Of a DNA stretch of 64,000 nucleotides, positions 21,460-32,524 are shown piece by piece. The notes below the pieces were generated by a model, which worked only from the letters and a program-made list of their open reading frames with translations, was not told where the DNA came from and ran no database searches. The DNA is from Plumapathes pennacea (Eukaryota; Cnidaria; Anthozoa; Antipatharia; Myriopathidae): NCBI GenBank assembly GCA_964036295.1, contig OZ038462.1:27331759-27395758 (forward strand). Direction: 5' to 3'. The translations under genes and the position numbers were made by a program. Every line of letters starts with the position of its first letter. Position 1 is the first letter of the stretch.

Positions 21460-21736
21460 TCAACTCTTCCGTTGGCCGAAGGAAGGAACACGACGACTAG
21501 ACAAATGTCCCCGCTCTTGCTGCTCAAAAGAATCTAAAAGCCGTTCCAACATCCTAACGTTTCCCAGTGGCGTTCGGCCAGTTATCGAAAGCACATTCTT
21601 CGCATGTTGAATACGCGTCTTCAATCCTTTGAGGCGATCCTCCATACGGGATTCCACTTCTAATTGGATGGTAAAATCGCAGTCGAGGAGCTCGGGAGGT
21701 CGTTAATTTTGGCTTTTTGGTACACGAATGATCCAT
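21460..21736 (-). pseudogene. Possible second protein of the outer element, frame broken
   Basis: An ATG at 21736 opens a short frame that shifts near 21660 into ESRMEDRLKGLKTRIQHAKN and then RMLERLLDSFEQQERG, a helical, charged sequence ending in TGA. It may be the accessory (Myb-like or structural) protein of a Harbinger element. I see no diagnostic motif. Confidence 0.3.
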
Positions 21737-22569
21737 GATAACCAGCTACGCAAAAATTGGAAAGCTAAGCGATCGCGTGCGCGCGAGAAACCGGTCAATT
21801 GAAGGTGGAAGAGAACAACGACAATTGTTCAACTTCCGCCATCAATGGAGCAGTGTATAATAATAACCCCCACAGAGCATGCTAGGATGAGAAAGATCGC
21901 GTTCAGCTGCTCTGCAGGCTCAAAAGACAAGGAGAGGGGAGACTGTGGCAAAGTAATGGTGGGCCGAGGTTGACAGTGACGGTTTACGAGCGCGAAATTC
22001 AAACGTTCGTCAAAAAAAAAAACAGCCAAAATCGTAATAAACGCAACAGACTACTTTATTCACAACAATTGTCCACAACTGAATATTATCTTAATTATTC
22101 TCTTGATAAAGGGAGAGTTTTACCGAAATATGTATATTTGGTTTGCTGCTCACTCATGTCCGCCATTTTATTTTTCAAAATTGTGCTGACGTCACGGGAA
22201 AGGGGGAGGAGCTATCCCTTTTATAGCGAGGGTCCTTGTTTAAAATAGAATTCCCGCCAAAGGATGATTAAATATCACCCAAGACAATCAATTTCTTTGT
22301 GTGACCGGAAGCATCTCGGGCAACGGAAACACCACGACAATTTCAACGCGTGAAAATATTGCTCGGTAACTCGATAAAACATGCCTAGTGTAACCACAGC
22401 TAATACTTCGAGGGAAAATGATCAGCATACAGATTTTAATACATTCTTGAAGTGATCGAGTTACAAGCTATACGGGATAGAATATATTTGTCACGGTGAT
22501 TGTTCAATTTCCACTGACTAACCTTTGTTGCTTGTCCTTTCTAAATAAGTATCTGAGTTTAACACAAAA

Positions 22570-22806
22570 CGGTGTCTGAAGCCCCCGATTTGCTTTCAAG
22601 CGCTGTTCCCTTTGCGGAGCCGTTTCTTCGGCACGCTTCCGTTCATGATGCTGTCGGTAATATAACATGTTTGTCGTCTTTTCTCTAGACGGATTTGGTG
22701 CTGCTCGATCATTTCACGATTTCGCTTTGCCCGTGCCTGTTCCCTTCTCTTTTGAAGACGAGCTTCGCGAGACTGCTGTGTTTCAAGTTTTCCAGTTTTC
22801 CATTTT
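22570..22806 (-). pseudogene. Helitron 2 Rep N-terminal remnant
   Basis: The minus strand reads QQSREARLQKRREQARAKR and then EQHQIRLEKRRQTC, homologous to 10450-10700. It breaks after about 60 codons. Confidence 0.6.
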
Positions 22807-23054
22807 CGTAAACACAGCTACGATATACTGTATCTAATTTCTCTTACTGCGAGTAAAACTGCAGGGCCACTCGTGATCGATGCGGCCTTTGTTATTGGTT
22901 AAGCAGCGATAGGAACTGGGGACGAGGTCGCACGACAGACTGACAGACTGACAGACGAACGTTAAATTTCGAGATGGCGACACGCTTGGAGTCTCCGAAT
23001 GATTCGATACTACTGCATTATCGTTGTGATTATTTCCCTCACTTCGTTCTATGA

Positions 23055-24352
23055 TAATTAAACTATGATAACTATAAGAGACTATAAAAACCGAAACTAA
23101 AAACCATGGTACATTTTAAAGTCATTTAAATTCTCACTAATTGCTTGCACAGGTGGACACACTTTTCGACACCTGACGAAACATGTAATTTTTTGCAAAA
23201 ACAAGACTGGATTGCCAGTGAGTTCGTGGCGTGAATTGGGACGAGACCAGAATAAACTAAAATTAAAAGTGGGAATATATGTAAATGAAAAATTCGCCGT
23301 TAATCATAAATATTACAATTTCCTCGAATGTGATTGGTTCATAAACCCCCCGATTAATCATTAATTGGACACCTATTGTTCTGTAATCGGATACTTTGTT
23401 CTGTAATCGGACAGTTGGCTTGACCAATCATAAGCAAGAGTGAAATTTAAATGCACCAATCAGTGTTACACTGATTTTCAGTGGAAAACTTGATTGCCGG
23501 TGTGAGTTTGTGGCATCTCGAAAGGCGAATTTTGTTAATTCTTGGACAACTTAACATGCAAGGAACAGTTTGTGGTCAGTCAAAGAACGTGAACAGTCAC
23601 TATGTAACGAAAGAAGACAGGAAATTTTCGCCGGTCGGGCGCGTTTGTTTAGTTCACGACATCGCCAGCATGTTGTGCTATAGACACTCTGAAACTTACG
23701 GCTCGGCCAATGTCAGTGAACGTCGTTAATTCATTTCAAAATCATGGAAGAAACTTAACTTTGTTGTGATGGACTGTGATGGACAAACGCTCCTCGAGAA
23801 TTAAGCCGTCAAGAAATCGGTAAGTTTGTATTTGCTGTGCCGACCCGCTAAGATACAGATTTTTTCAGTCTTGAATATTTCCTTTGAATGCTTCGGAGTA
23901 AACTTTTGTGAAAAAAATAAACTAGTATTCTGAGTTTCAAAGTACCTGTTATGTTAAAAAATGTGAACCTGAAAAGTCGAAAGAAACTGTCTTTCAATTT
24001 GTGAGTTCGTGATGGGTTTACTGATTTCTAGTGTACAGAACTTACACATTTTTTACTTTTACTTCAAAAATCCGCATTCAACTCAAATCATTGGGTAAAT
24101 TAGCTTCTTCTTTCTCTCAAGTATTTTAAGTTGATATAACTGACAGCTAGATGACTACGAACAAGCGGCGTGTTTACAAACGCCGAGCCGTGTGTACGCG
24201 CGTGTTAAAATCGATCGGCGATGAAGTACTTCTTGATGCTTTGTTTTTATGTATAGTACAGGAGAAGACGCTGAAGCTATATGATCATTTCATTCTCAGA
24301 AATTGTAATATTTATGATTAATTGGTAAGAGGACTTCGTGTCGTCCGATGTT
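23055..24352. other. Unassigned, single-copy-looking sequence
   Basis: I see no recognisable gene. A plus-strand frame at 23481-23729 is short and unsupported. A 20-base piece ending AAATCGGTAAGTTT near 23820 recurs in inverse orientation near 26985, which suggests related repeat ends. Confidence 0.3.
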
Positions 24353-24422
24353 GGTCTGTAATCATACTCGGACTCCCGCGAAGCGCGGTCGTCCGATTTC
24401 GTAATCACTCGGATTACAGACC
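24353..24422. repeat. Imperfect palindrome
   Basis: GGTCTGTAATC at 24353-24363 pairs with GATTACAGACC at 24412-24422, with further pairing (CCGCGAAGCGCGG) in the middle. Confidence 0.65.
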
Positions 24423-24662
24423 GAATCGGACTCCACTCAGTCCTATTACCATTATTAATCGTATCTATAGAGAAAATAAAAAATTCGCAATTACGCTTCT
24501 CTGTATATATAACTATAATGGCTAAACAGTCATCGTAGCTTTGGTGTCCGTTTTCGGCCTGGTATCTTCTCAAAGTATTTCGTTTCGCCACAGAAAGTTC
24601 CATCAGGACTAAATAATTAGCGGCGACAGAGTTATTTGCAATCCCGTAGCGGTATCCACCAA

Positions 24663-26172
24663 CCCGTACGAAAATTATGACCGAGACACGGGCGAAAAAC
24701 AAGCCAGACATTTGAGTGAGACACGAGCGAGACGGAGCTCAGCAATAATCAGGCTGACACGAACGATAATAAATGGGCGATAACTGAACGAGAATCGAGC
24801 GAGACATTTGACTGACCGTGACATGTGGATGGCTTGTTTCTGGCGAGATTATCGCCCGTCATTGGACTCACATTTTTTTGCGAGATTTGACTTATGTATC
24901 GCTGGTAAACAAATGGACTTAGTTCACATGCGACGCGTTCACATAACCAGCGACACAGCAGAGTTGATTCAAAATTGCAATTTAATTACATATTGATCTC
25001 TTAAGATAGTTGTTCAAAATACAATAAAAAATTCTCAGTCGTCAAACAATATTGGCTAACATACCACATCACATCGATGATAGAATTCTCGCTCAATTCC
25101 CTCACTTTTGGCTGCTCGCCATTCGATCAGAAGTCTTGACAGAACTACGTCTTTCGATAAATCGCTTTGCATTGGGTTTTTACAAGAATCCTGGTCGGTA
25201 CATACAGAAGGTTGGGGCTCCTATTCACTTGCTCAGGTCTTGGGCAGTGTTGATGGCGAACGGTTTCAATATCTCGCCACACACGTCCACGCAACTTCAC
25301 ACCGACGAATTCGTTTTCGTTTAAAAACGCAAACAAAATGAACGTTGCCATCGTAGTTGCAACAAACGTTCTCACTCAATCGAAGCTAAAGCAACTGATG
25401 TACCGTTGAAATCGTAGATAAAACCACTTAGCGCCAGTGATATGATATGTTTACAGCCCTGACTCAGGGTGCACGCGACGAGAAGTGTCATCTAAGAGAA
25501 CACGAATCTTCGTTTCCTCACGCTATGGTTCCTCTGAACGTTTCGTAGTAAATTGTAAAACTGTTCTAAAACAATATGCTGCGTTTACGTGTGGATTGGT
25601 TGGGTTAATTTACGTGAACAGACATTGCGTGCAAACCTTGCCGCACCGGAAGATGCGTACTCATGTTACAAGTTTGTCTTAGAAGCAAAAGCGGTTGTGT
25701 ACATTGAACAACTCAGTACTTTGAATGAATAGGAAGATTACAGTACAAGAATATTGCTGTGCTAGTGACATCAGATAAGTCACTCAAAGTCATGCTTTAT
25801 CTTAAACACGCTCAGTGATAGTCCAAACCAGCGTTTAGGATTGACCGATTTGTCTTGCTGCTTCTCGTTCAGCCTTCAACCGATTAAACTTGATCCACCC
25901 CAAAAGCGAAATTTATCCCGCTATGTCTCGTTCATTCTCGCCGATAACCGAGCCTAACAAATAACACACTCAAGCAGAAAAATATGTCTGTTGTATCTCG
26001 TTCAGTCTGGCCGTGTTTTCGCCGATAACGCAGCCGTGTCACGCTTGCACATTGTGGCGAGACAAAATCTCTGTCTCGCTTTGTCTTGCAGGAATTTCGC
26101 TGTAAAAATTGGATTATGGCCAGTCAGTCGGGTCTGTTTCTCGCTCAGTCAGGCTAGCAATTTTCGTACGGG
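24663..26172. mobile_element. Candidate 1.5-kb element with CCCGTACGAAAATT termini
   Basis: The 14-bp termini are exact complements. Subterminal regions on both sides repeat GAGCGAGAC-type motifs in opposite orientation. No convincing target duplication or coding region is seen. Confidence 0.45.
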
Positions 26173-26347
26173 AAATAATCGAATCCATCAAACATTTGTT
26201 TACGGCTACTCTCAAAGCTTCCGCCGGTGAACGTAAGAACGCAAGCCAAATCGTTCCCTAAAATACACTTTATCCGTGCATGTTCCACAGAGCCAAACGG
26301 TGTTCAGTTTGGATGCGACGTCACTAACCTTCTGTATGTACAATTTA

Positions 26348-26479
26348 TTACACGAAACGTCGTGCAATACGGCTGCATTTTTACTCGTCAGTTTTATTTT
26401 TTCTCGCCTGAAGCAGGCTCGAAAAAATAAAACCGACTCGTAAAAATACTCCGCCGTATTGCACTCCTTCCCGTGTAAC
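26348..26479. repeat. Palindrome of about 130 bp
   Basis: Arms CAATACGGC...TTTTTACTCGTC and GACTCGTAAAAA...GCCGTATTG pair around CTGAAGCAGG. The outer pairing (TTACACG / CGTGTAA) is imperfect. Confidence 0.75.
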
Positions 26480-26494
26480 AACCTCCTTATATTT

Positions 26495-26658
26495 AACAAA
26501 TAGAACAGCTTCAAGCGTGCTCCGTTCAGAAATAAAGCACTTAGCAAGTGACGAGAGCACGAAAGAAGTGTAGGGCTCCCTACTTCTTGAGTGCTGACTC
26601 GGCACTTGCTAAGTGCTTTATTTCTGAACGGAGCACGCTTGAAGCTGTTCTACTTGTT
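26495..26658. repeat. Near-perfect palindrome of about 164 bp
   Basis: The left arm begins AACAAATAGAACAGCTTCAA and the right arm ends with its complement. The arms stay paired for about 57 bases. The centre lies near GGGCTCCC at 26574. Confidence 0.8.
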
Positions 26659-29042
26659 TTATAACATAGAACTTCTCCAGTTTTACAAAAAGCTGTCTTT
26701 ATTCATCAAAAATGTTGAAATGCTAACAGCGATGAAAAAACAGATTCTCCTAAACGGCTCGGCGGTCCGAATTGCCAAGCCAGTATAGTTTTGCTTCAAC
26801 TTTTCAACCCGTTTGTTCTATAAAATTAGACAACATCTCACAGTAAAGAACTTTATTTTCCCGTAGAACTTTGGACTACAAGTACATGAAATCATACAGT
26901 CAGCTAGTGCATACAATGCAAATTTGAAGGGAATCAACAAACGCTCCAACGGCCGACTCGAAAATTGTGTGAATGAAAACTTACCGATTTCTTGACTCTA
27001 CCTCGTAGTACAATCATTTGAAGTCCGTCCGTCCGAAAATTCTTCATTCATTTTTTTCTCCATTGGCAGAAATATCGGACAAGATGGCCGCCCCGCATGC
27101 GCATTGACGCACACAATCCGTTGGCTCTCTCTCAGATCAATAAAGGAAAATGTATGGGAGAGATCACAAAATGCATAATTACTCGTTCCTGACGAAAAAC
27201 CGGCAAAATGTCCAGCTCGGTAGCTGTAGTTATGACTTAAAGACATCGTTTTAACCGTAGCTGTGTACAGTATTTCGAGTCCTTCTTTCTTCTTTCGAGC
27301 GGTAAAACTTACCTTCATTTCACGCTCTGTGAGCACACTGTTTCTTTGTAATTTTCGCAATTAAGCTACATTTCAAGTCCGTCTTCCGATGACTTGCTTG
27401 TGTCGGGTACAGTTTGTCCAGCTCGCGATATCGAGTCGAAGCTTTATAGAGTCCGTAGAGCCCAAAATGACCTTCATCTTTTGAGCTTTAATTTCTACTC
27501 TAAGCCAAAATATATTGCCATGTTTCCTCCAACTCGATGCCATTATGGAAGGCCCGTAGGCGAAGAAACCACGACCGTGAGATCAATCTGCCATGTTTTC
27601 TGGCCGCCATGTTCTGTTATGTTAGTTCCTAGTCCTACTCAGTCTTAAGTAAGGTGCCTGACTGTTCTGGTAGGAACGGGGAGGGTTTTTGTGGAGTTTT
27701 TGCCGATTTGCAGGACAGTCATGTCCGAGGTCAAAGGTCATTTTACAGACTATGACAGTTATTTGCTGCAGGAGATCTAGTGCAATGTTAACAAAACATA
27801 TTTCTAGCTTTGGACAGCACTGTCCAGCTATTACAATCAGAATCACAAACGCTGACATTTGTTGACACTGTTCTTGGTCGTTATTTGTACCGAGCAGTCA
27901 AATCTGGCAGTTTCCCAACGTTTCCATACTATTATTAATGGAAGTATTTCGAATCTAAAATTGATAAGCGCTGCTTGTGATGTACTAAAAACGCTCAATA
28001 CACTCTTCTGGCCAACTTTCTCGCACAATTTAGCAGTTTATTGAACAACTAAGGGAATAACCGCTGACATCGGCGTGCGGGCTAAAAATGTCCAACATTT
28101 CTCCTGATGCAGTCACATCGTCGGAAATTCTTTCTCTTGCGTCACTACAAACACTTCTGCTCGTCTGTCTTCGCCGTTCATGTTCAGTGATTACTCACGG
28201 CTGATCTTCTTCAACTGAATGATTTGCTCTCTCCTTCCTTGTTGAAGCATTCAACTTCAAACAACCCACTGATGTAATTGCGACTCCCAACAAATATGCT
28301 GTACTTAGGGACAGTGCTTAAACCGAGTCGCTTTCCACGACGCTGACAAGAAACTTGTGCCGCGGCCGTTCTTCGACATAGATTTTCCCTCTCCAAAGTG
28401 CTTTTTGATGAGGTCACGTTTACCGATTCACGATGAACTGCTTTGATCATACCGTACTAGCGTGTCTTTCACTTAAAGCCAAATTTATCTCGAAGTTGGG
28501 CAATGCTGACTTCATTCTGGCATTACTTTTTTTTTTGCCAGGTTTTCGACCAATCAGCGCGCGGCTTGTATCATGACTGTTATTGCTGGCGACGTAGGAG
28601 CCAGCAAATATTCTTGCAAAAGTGAAATTTTCTAAAGATGTGTGTCCGGAAGCAGTCACGTGTCGACTGATAACCAATTAGACGCAGACATCTGCACATG
28701 CGCATGGAGCGTCATGATGTTCAGCACATGGTTTTGTCTCCCGAGTTGAAGCGAAGTGTTGTCGGGTGAGTGTTAATTTTATATCAATCCTTTTTCGAAA
28801 TGAGGGTTGTGTGGAACGATTTATCAAGGCATTCGAGGTTTGTGTATCTATGGTCGGTCGAATGCGCGATCTTCAACTCAAATCGCTTTGAGTGAAACTC
28901 CGAAGCTGTTATCGAAGCGTTCGTTGTCAATGCATACTCGCAGCAAGAAAACTATTACTAAGTCATTGCACTTGGTGGCCACTGAGCCAACTGACCCTGT
29001 GGTCGCAAAACAAAAGAACTGAGCCATTGCGATCGGTCGCCG
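26659..29042. other. Unassigned region
   Basis: No gene is recognised on either strand. A short A+T region and a few GC-rich motifs (GCATGCGCATTG at 27096) could mark a promoter, but nothing anchors one. Confidence 0.3.
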
Positions 29043-29525
29043 TTGAGCGAGCAACCGAGCTATGCCAGGTACACAGCGAACGAAGCCTTGCATAATCGTT
29101 CTGTTAATTCAGAATTTGTGGGAAACTATGGAAAATACAGCAACGATGTTGTATCGGTGCATAAATCTCGCGAATGCAGACAGGCAGCTAAATATTCCAA
29201 AAAACGGGACCGTGAGCCATCTAGAATCCCTGCTAAGAAACTTTTGAATGCGATGCGTAGAAAAATTCGTAGGAGGAAAATAAGATCTTATGTTAGAAGT
29301 TTTATTCCAAGGTCATCACGACTACGTGATATTAGCAAACATTATAAATATTGGCGCTTGTGGTACTTTGTTGATAAATTTTACACTCAGTATGCTGTAT
29401 GTATGAAATGTGTGAGACGTCCCAAAAGACACAGGCGTTGTCCTTGGCAAGCTAGACTAGACACATTCTCAATGGATGCTGTATTGCTGTATTTTCAGCA
29501 CAGAAATGTAAACACATTGCTTTAA
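29043..29525 (+). CDS. Basic 160-residue open frame, transposon-like
   Basis: The frame is strongly Lys/Arg-rich (NAMRRKIRRRKIRSYVRSF) with a C-rich stretch (CMKCVRRPKRHRRC). I do not recognise a domain. It lies nine bases before the OTU frame at 29534 in another frame, which fits neighbouring parts of one mobile-element polyprotein or two exons. It could also be a decayed fragment. Confidence 0.4.
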   Translation: MSEQPSYARYTANEALHNRSVNSEFVGNYGKYSNDVVSVHKSRECRQAAKYSKKRDREPSRIPAKKLLNAMRRKIRRRKIRSYVRSFIPRSSRLRDISKHYKYWRLWYFVDKFYTQYAVCMKCVRRPKRHRRCPWQARLDTFSMDAVLLYFQHRNVNTLL

Positions 29526-29533
29526 AAGGTGGC

Positions 29534-30097
29534 ATGCTGTCTTGTAATACTTCACAGCATTTGCCAATGCAATGCCTGAGTGAAATGCTTTCCCATTTAG
29601 GTTTAAAACCATTGGATGTTGGTGGCTCTGGTGATTGCTTCTTTAAAGCAGTTTCTCATCAGCTTTATCAAACAGCTGCTTTACATGCAAGAGTTCGGAT
29701 GGCTGGAATAGATCATTTAATTACCCATTCTGATTTATTCAGGAAATATGTTACTGATATTTCATGGGAGAGTTACATGGTACAAATGTCAACAGTGGGT
29801 ACATGGTGTGACAACATTATTGTTCAAGCAGTATCCAATGCTCCTGTACATATCACACAGTCCAATAATCATGCTTATGTTATTATTACTCTACAGCTTA
29901 TCTCCACAATCAACTCATCACTCAATTTGACAACTGCATCAGAGGATGACCTCCTAATTGCCATATTGGAAGCAAACAAAACACTTAAGTTAACCTACGA
30001 CAACCTGTCTTATCAAGTCACAGAATCTGAGGTCACCTTAAAACCCTATTACTCAGCTCAGTGTTTCAAGCCATCACGACAAACAAAATGCTCGTAA
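29534..30097 (+). CDS. OTU-like cysteine protease fragment, mobile-element type
   Basis: Residues 28-46 (LDVGGSGDCFFKAVSHQLY) match the active-site helix of OTU deubiquitinase-fold proteins. HARVRMAGIDHLITH, WESYMVQMSTVGTWCDNI and AVSNAPVHI follow in the order seen in the OTU domains of large eukaryotic transposons. The Asp of the usual D-G-x-C is replaced by Ser, and the final catalytic His segment is not recognisable (NNHAYVIIT stands near it). Catalysis is doubtful. The frame is 187 codons, about one domain. Confidence 0.65.
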   Translation: MLSCNTSQHLPMQCLSEMLSHLGLKPLDVGGSGDCFFKAVSHQLYQTAALHARVRMAGIDHLITHSDLFRKYVTDISWESYMVQMSTVGTWCDNIIVQAVSNAPVHITQSNNHAYVIITLQLISTINSSLNLTTASEDDLLIAILEANKTLKLTYDNLSYQVTESEVTLKPYYSAQCFKPSRQTKCS

Positions 30098-31373
30098 ACT
30101 CCAATACTATCAGCAAATCCACATACAAGTTCATCTTATACTGCTATTTATTGTTATGACAGTTTGATAAATGAAATACCATAGTTTGAAAAGTTACTAT
30201 TACATCACTGTTTAAATTCTATTGACGCCACAGAAAAAGTGAACTGCACCTTTTTGAATGAGGTATACAGCTTCACTTATTGTTATGTTACCGTTTATAT
30301 TGAAATCAAAGGACTTTGATAGAAATCAACTACACCTTAGGTGCATAGAGCTTCATGATGTTCATGTTGTTATTGTTTAAAAGTTGTTTGATACAAGTTT
30401 GTGTTACCAATATGGGACTTTTTATGCTGCAATCAAAACACTGACAAAAATAAACAGCAATTTTCTCTATTATTTGGTGTACATCCCTGATAAAAAGTAT
30501 CCCCCCCACTCCTTCACTCTCTTGGAAGGTAATTTGCTTGAATCTAATAGCAATTTAATTTTTTAAATTGAATGCAATTCCAATTTGAAAAATACAACTG
30601 TTTATTCTGAACTCTGCTGTTCAATACAGCACAGCAAGTGATAACACATTGCAACAAATATTAGATGCGCTTAATGGCCACGCCAGCACTTCACTTCTCC
30701 TTGAGGATTACTAGTAAATACATCTTAGTCTATTCGATGGTTTAGCGCGTAATACGGGCCGGTATTTTACGAGTTGCTCGTATTTTTCCGAGCCCCGCCG
30801 CGTAGTTTTACCTTCATATAAAATATATTTCAGCAAACATAAAACAGAGACTTCGAACAAAACTGTTTTCATTCAATCCCAGGCAAAATGTACGCACACT
30901 CATTTACACAAAGATTCACTTACAGCTTCCAATCCGGTCATCGATTTAAAAATTTTGACAGAGAAATTAAAGAAGTTATGCCACCAAATGATCGAAGTTC
31001 AATTCAGATTAAATCTGCTGAGATAAATGCGCTGGAGACGAAAATGCTTGCTTCGACAGAATAAATATTCAGCGAACAGATGTGCTTCGAGCGGTTGAAA
31101 TCGATCACTTCGCTTAAACTTTTAACCATTTTTGTTCTTCAATAGCAAGCAGCTTTGTACTCAAAACAGGGTTTTTATTTTCTCGGAGTAGTTAAGGAAT
31201 AAACACAAGAACAGAGCCAGCGAATGTGTACGTTGAAGAATGTGAAACTTTCATAACACAATTAGGATTTTTACCGCCGACACGTTGTCAAGTCAGTAGA
31301 TTATTAACAACTCACCAATTTCCTGCCTGGTTGTAGAAAGTTTAAGACCCCTTCCAGCAAAGGAACCACTCAA
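30098..31373. other. AT-rich flank without recognised features
   Basis: No gene is seen. A TAATACGGG motif near 30750 recurs in changed form near 32420, so 30.7-32.5 kb may be an old element with lost ends. Confidence 0.3.
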
Positions 31374-31871
31374 ATTAACAAATTGACGTCAGTTTATTTT
31401 TTACAATAACAAAACTCAAGCGACGACGCGGGGAAAACACGCAAGAAAACTGGATTTTGTTCGATTTGACCGAAATGTTGTCAACAACTTTTCCCGCTTT
31501 TTAATTGGTCGAGGTTGAAATTCAAGACATTTCATTGGCCAAAAAGTGACAGTTTGACGTGAGCATTTCGCGCGTGCAAAATAAATTTTGTCAAAGAAGT
31601 TGGAAAGAAATGAAACTAGCCGCTTTTCTGCTGCGGTTTTCTCGACAATTTCGAGACAAAGCTGAAGGAAATTCGCCTCTGAACACTTCTGGTTCTCTAC
31701 TTCAAATGCCGAATGCCGCTTTTGCAAGAATTGAGGTAAAATTGAAGCTGAATTCACCTTCTTCGTCCAAATCACTGTCGTCAGCACTCGATTTTGTGTC
31801 TGTCCTCTTATTGATAATCAAAATTAGCCAATCACAAAGCGAGAAACTGACGTGTTATTGTAAAATTAATA
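31374..31871. repeat. Dispersed repeat shared with unit D
   Basis: The sequence from TTAACAAATTGACGTCAG to GTTATTGTAAAA is shared with 58626-59284. In unit D it is an insertion absent from A, B and C. Subterminal TTTTACAATAAC and GTTATTGTAAAA are complementary. Open frames inside are not convincing. Confidence 0.65.
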
Positions 31872-32045
31872 AATTTTCACTGAATGCCGAGTGAGTCCGC
31901 AACTAATTTTGACCATGTGATGACGTAAATCGTGGTAAATAAGAGTCCACACCACGGCAAACCAGTGGAAATTTGTTTTTTACCACAACATTTAGAAATA
32001 TAGAGGAAACTTTCGTTGTATTTCGCTGGAAAACGTGACATGCTA

Positions 32046-32073
32046 GCGTCAGCTGGCGTCAGCTGGCGTCAGC
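32046..32073 (+). repeat. Short tandem repeat, 10-bp unit
   Basis: GCGTCAGCTG occurs nearly three times in a row. Confidence 0.7.
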
Positions 32074-32524
32074 ATCATTGTCTGGACTTTTATTTACCAC
32101 GGTAAATCGACCAATCAGAGAGCGAGAAACTAGTGTGTTGTGGTAAAAAACCATTTTGCAGTGTTTAAAGTGACGGCATCGTGCGGAAAACTTTACGGAG
32201 TCAGAACTGCCGTTTGTCCATGGCGATTGTTCGCTTTCCACCAACTGAACTGTGCTTTCTCTTCCTTGACAAATTATCCAGTAACAGTTTCTTTCGATGG
32301 AAGGGTCTTGTATCTGAAAAGTCATAGACTTTCGTTGCACCGTTTTACCTTGCACTCAGAAAAATCTTTGATTCATTTGTGATAGCGCGCGTTTAAACCG
32401 GTCAAACCGGTTTTCTACAGTGTAATACGGATTTGAAGTGTGTAATACGCTCCCGTACCGGCACTCTGTTGCGACCTTATATGGTAAAACTACGTCACAG
32501 TCATATAATAAATATATATATATA

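Larger units (their letters stand above)
16597..22401. mobile_element. Outer inserted element with AGCTGTGG termini, PIF/Harbinger candidate
   Basis: Inverted termini AGCTGTGGTTACACTA lie at both ends, with a 3-bp AAT duplication (16594-16596, 22402-22404). Helitron 3 near 33208 has the uninterrupted site, so the borders are verified. Without the inner transposon it is about 1.9 kb. Two broken minus-strand frames inside resemble, weakly, the two proteins of Harbinger elements. The superfamily is an inference. Confidence 0.7.
15885..23054 (-). mobile_element. Helitron 2, bearing a two-level nested insertion
   Basis: The 3' end (CTAG, complement of 15885-15888) and the adjoining palindrome match Helitron 1. 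The 5' end near 23054 is degenerate (TATGA in place of GGGGA). The outer parts, 15885-16596 and 22402-23054, match Helitron 3 (32525-33847) closely. The middle is foreign: element 16597-22401 with 17416-21269 inside it. Confidence 0.75.

Noticed and set aside
25052..25375. Overlapping frames of 76-90 codons on both strands
   Set aside because: They lie inside a candidate transposon, overlap each other, and show no recognisable motif.
27083..27110. GATGGCCGCC and GCATGCGCATTG as a YY1/NRF1-type promoter
   Set aside because: The matches are partial and no gene is recognised beside them.
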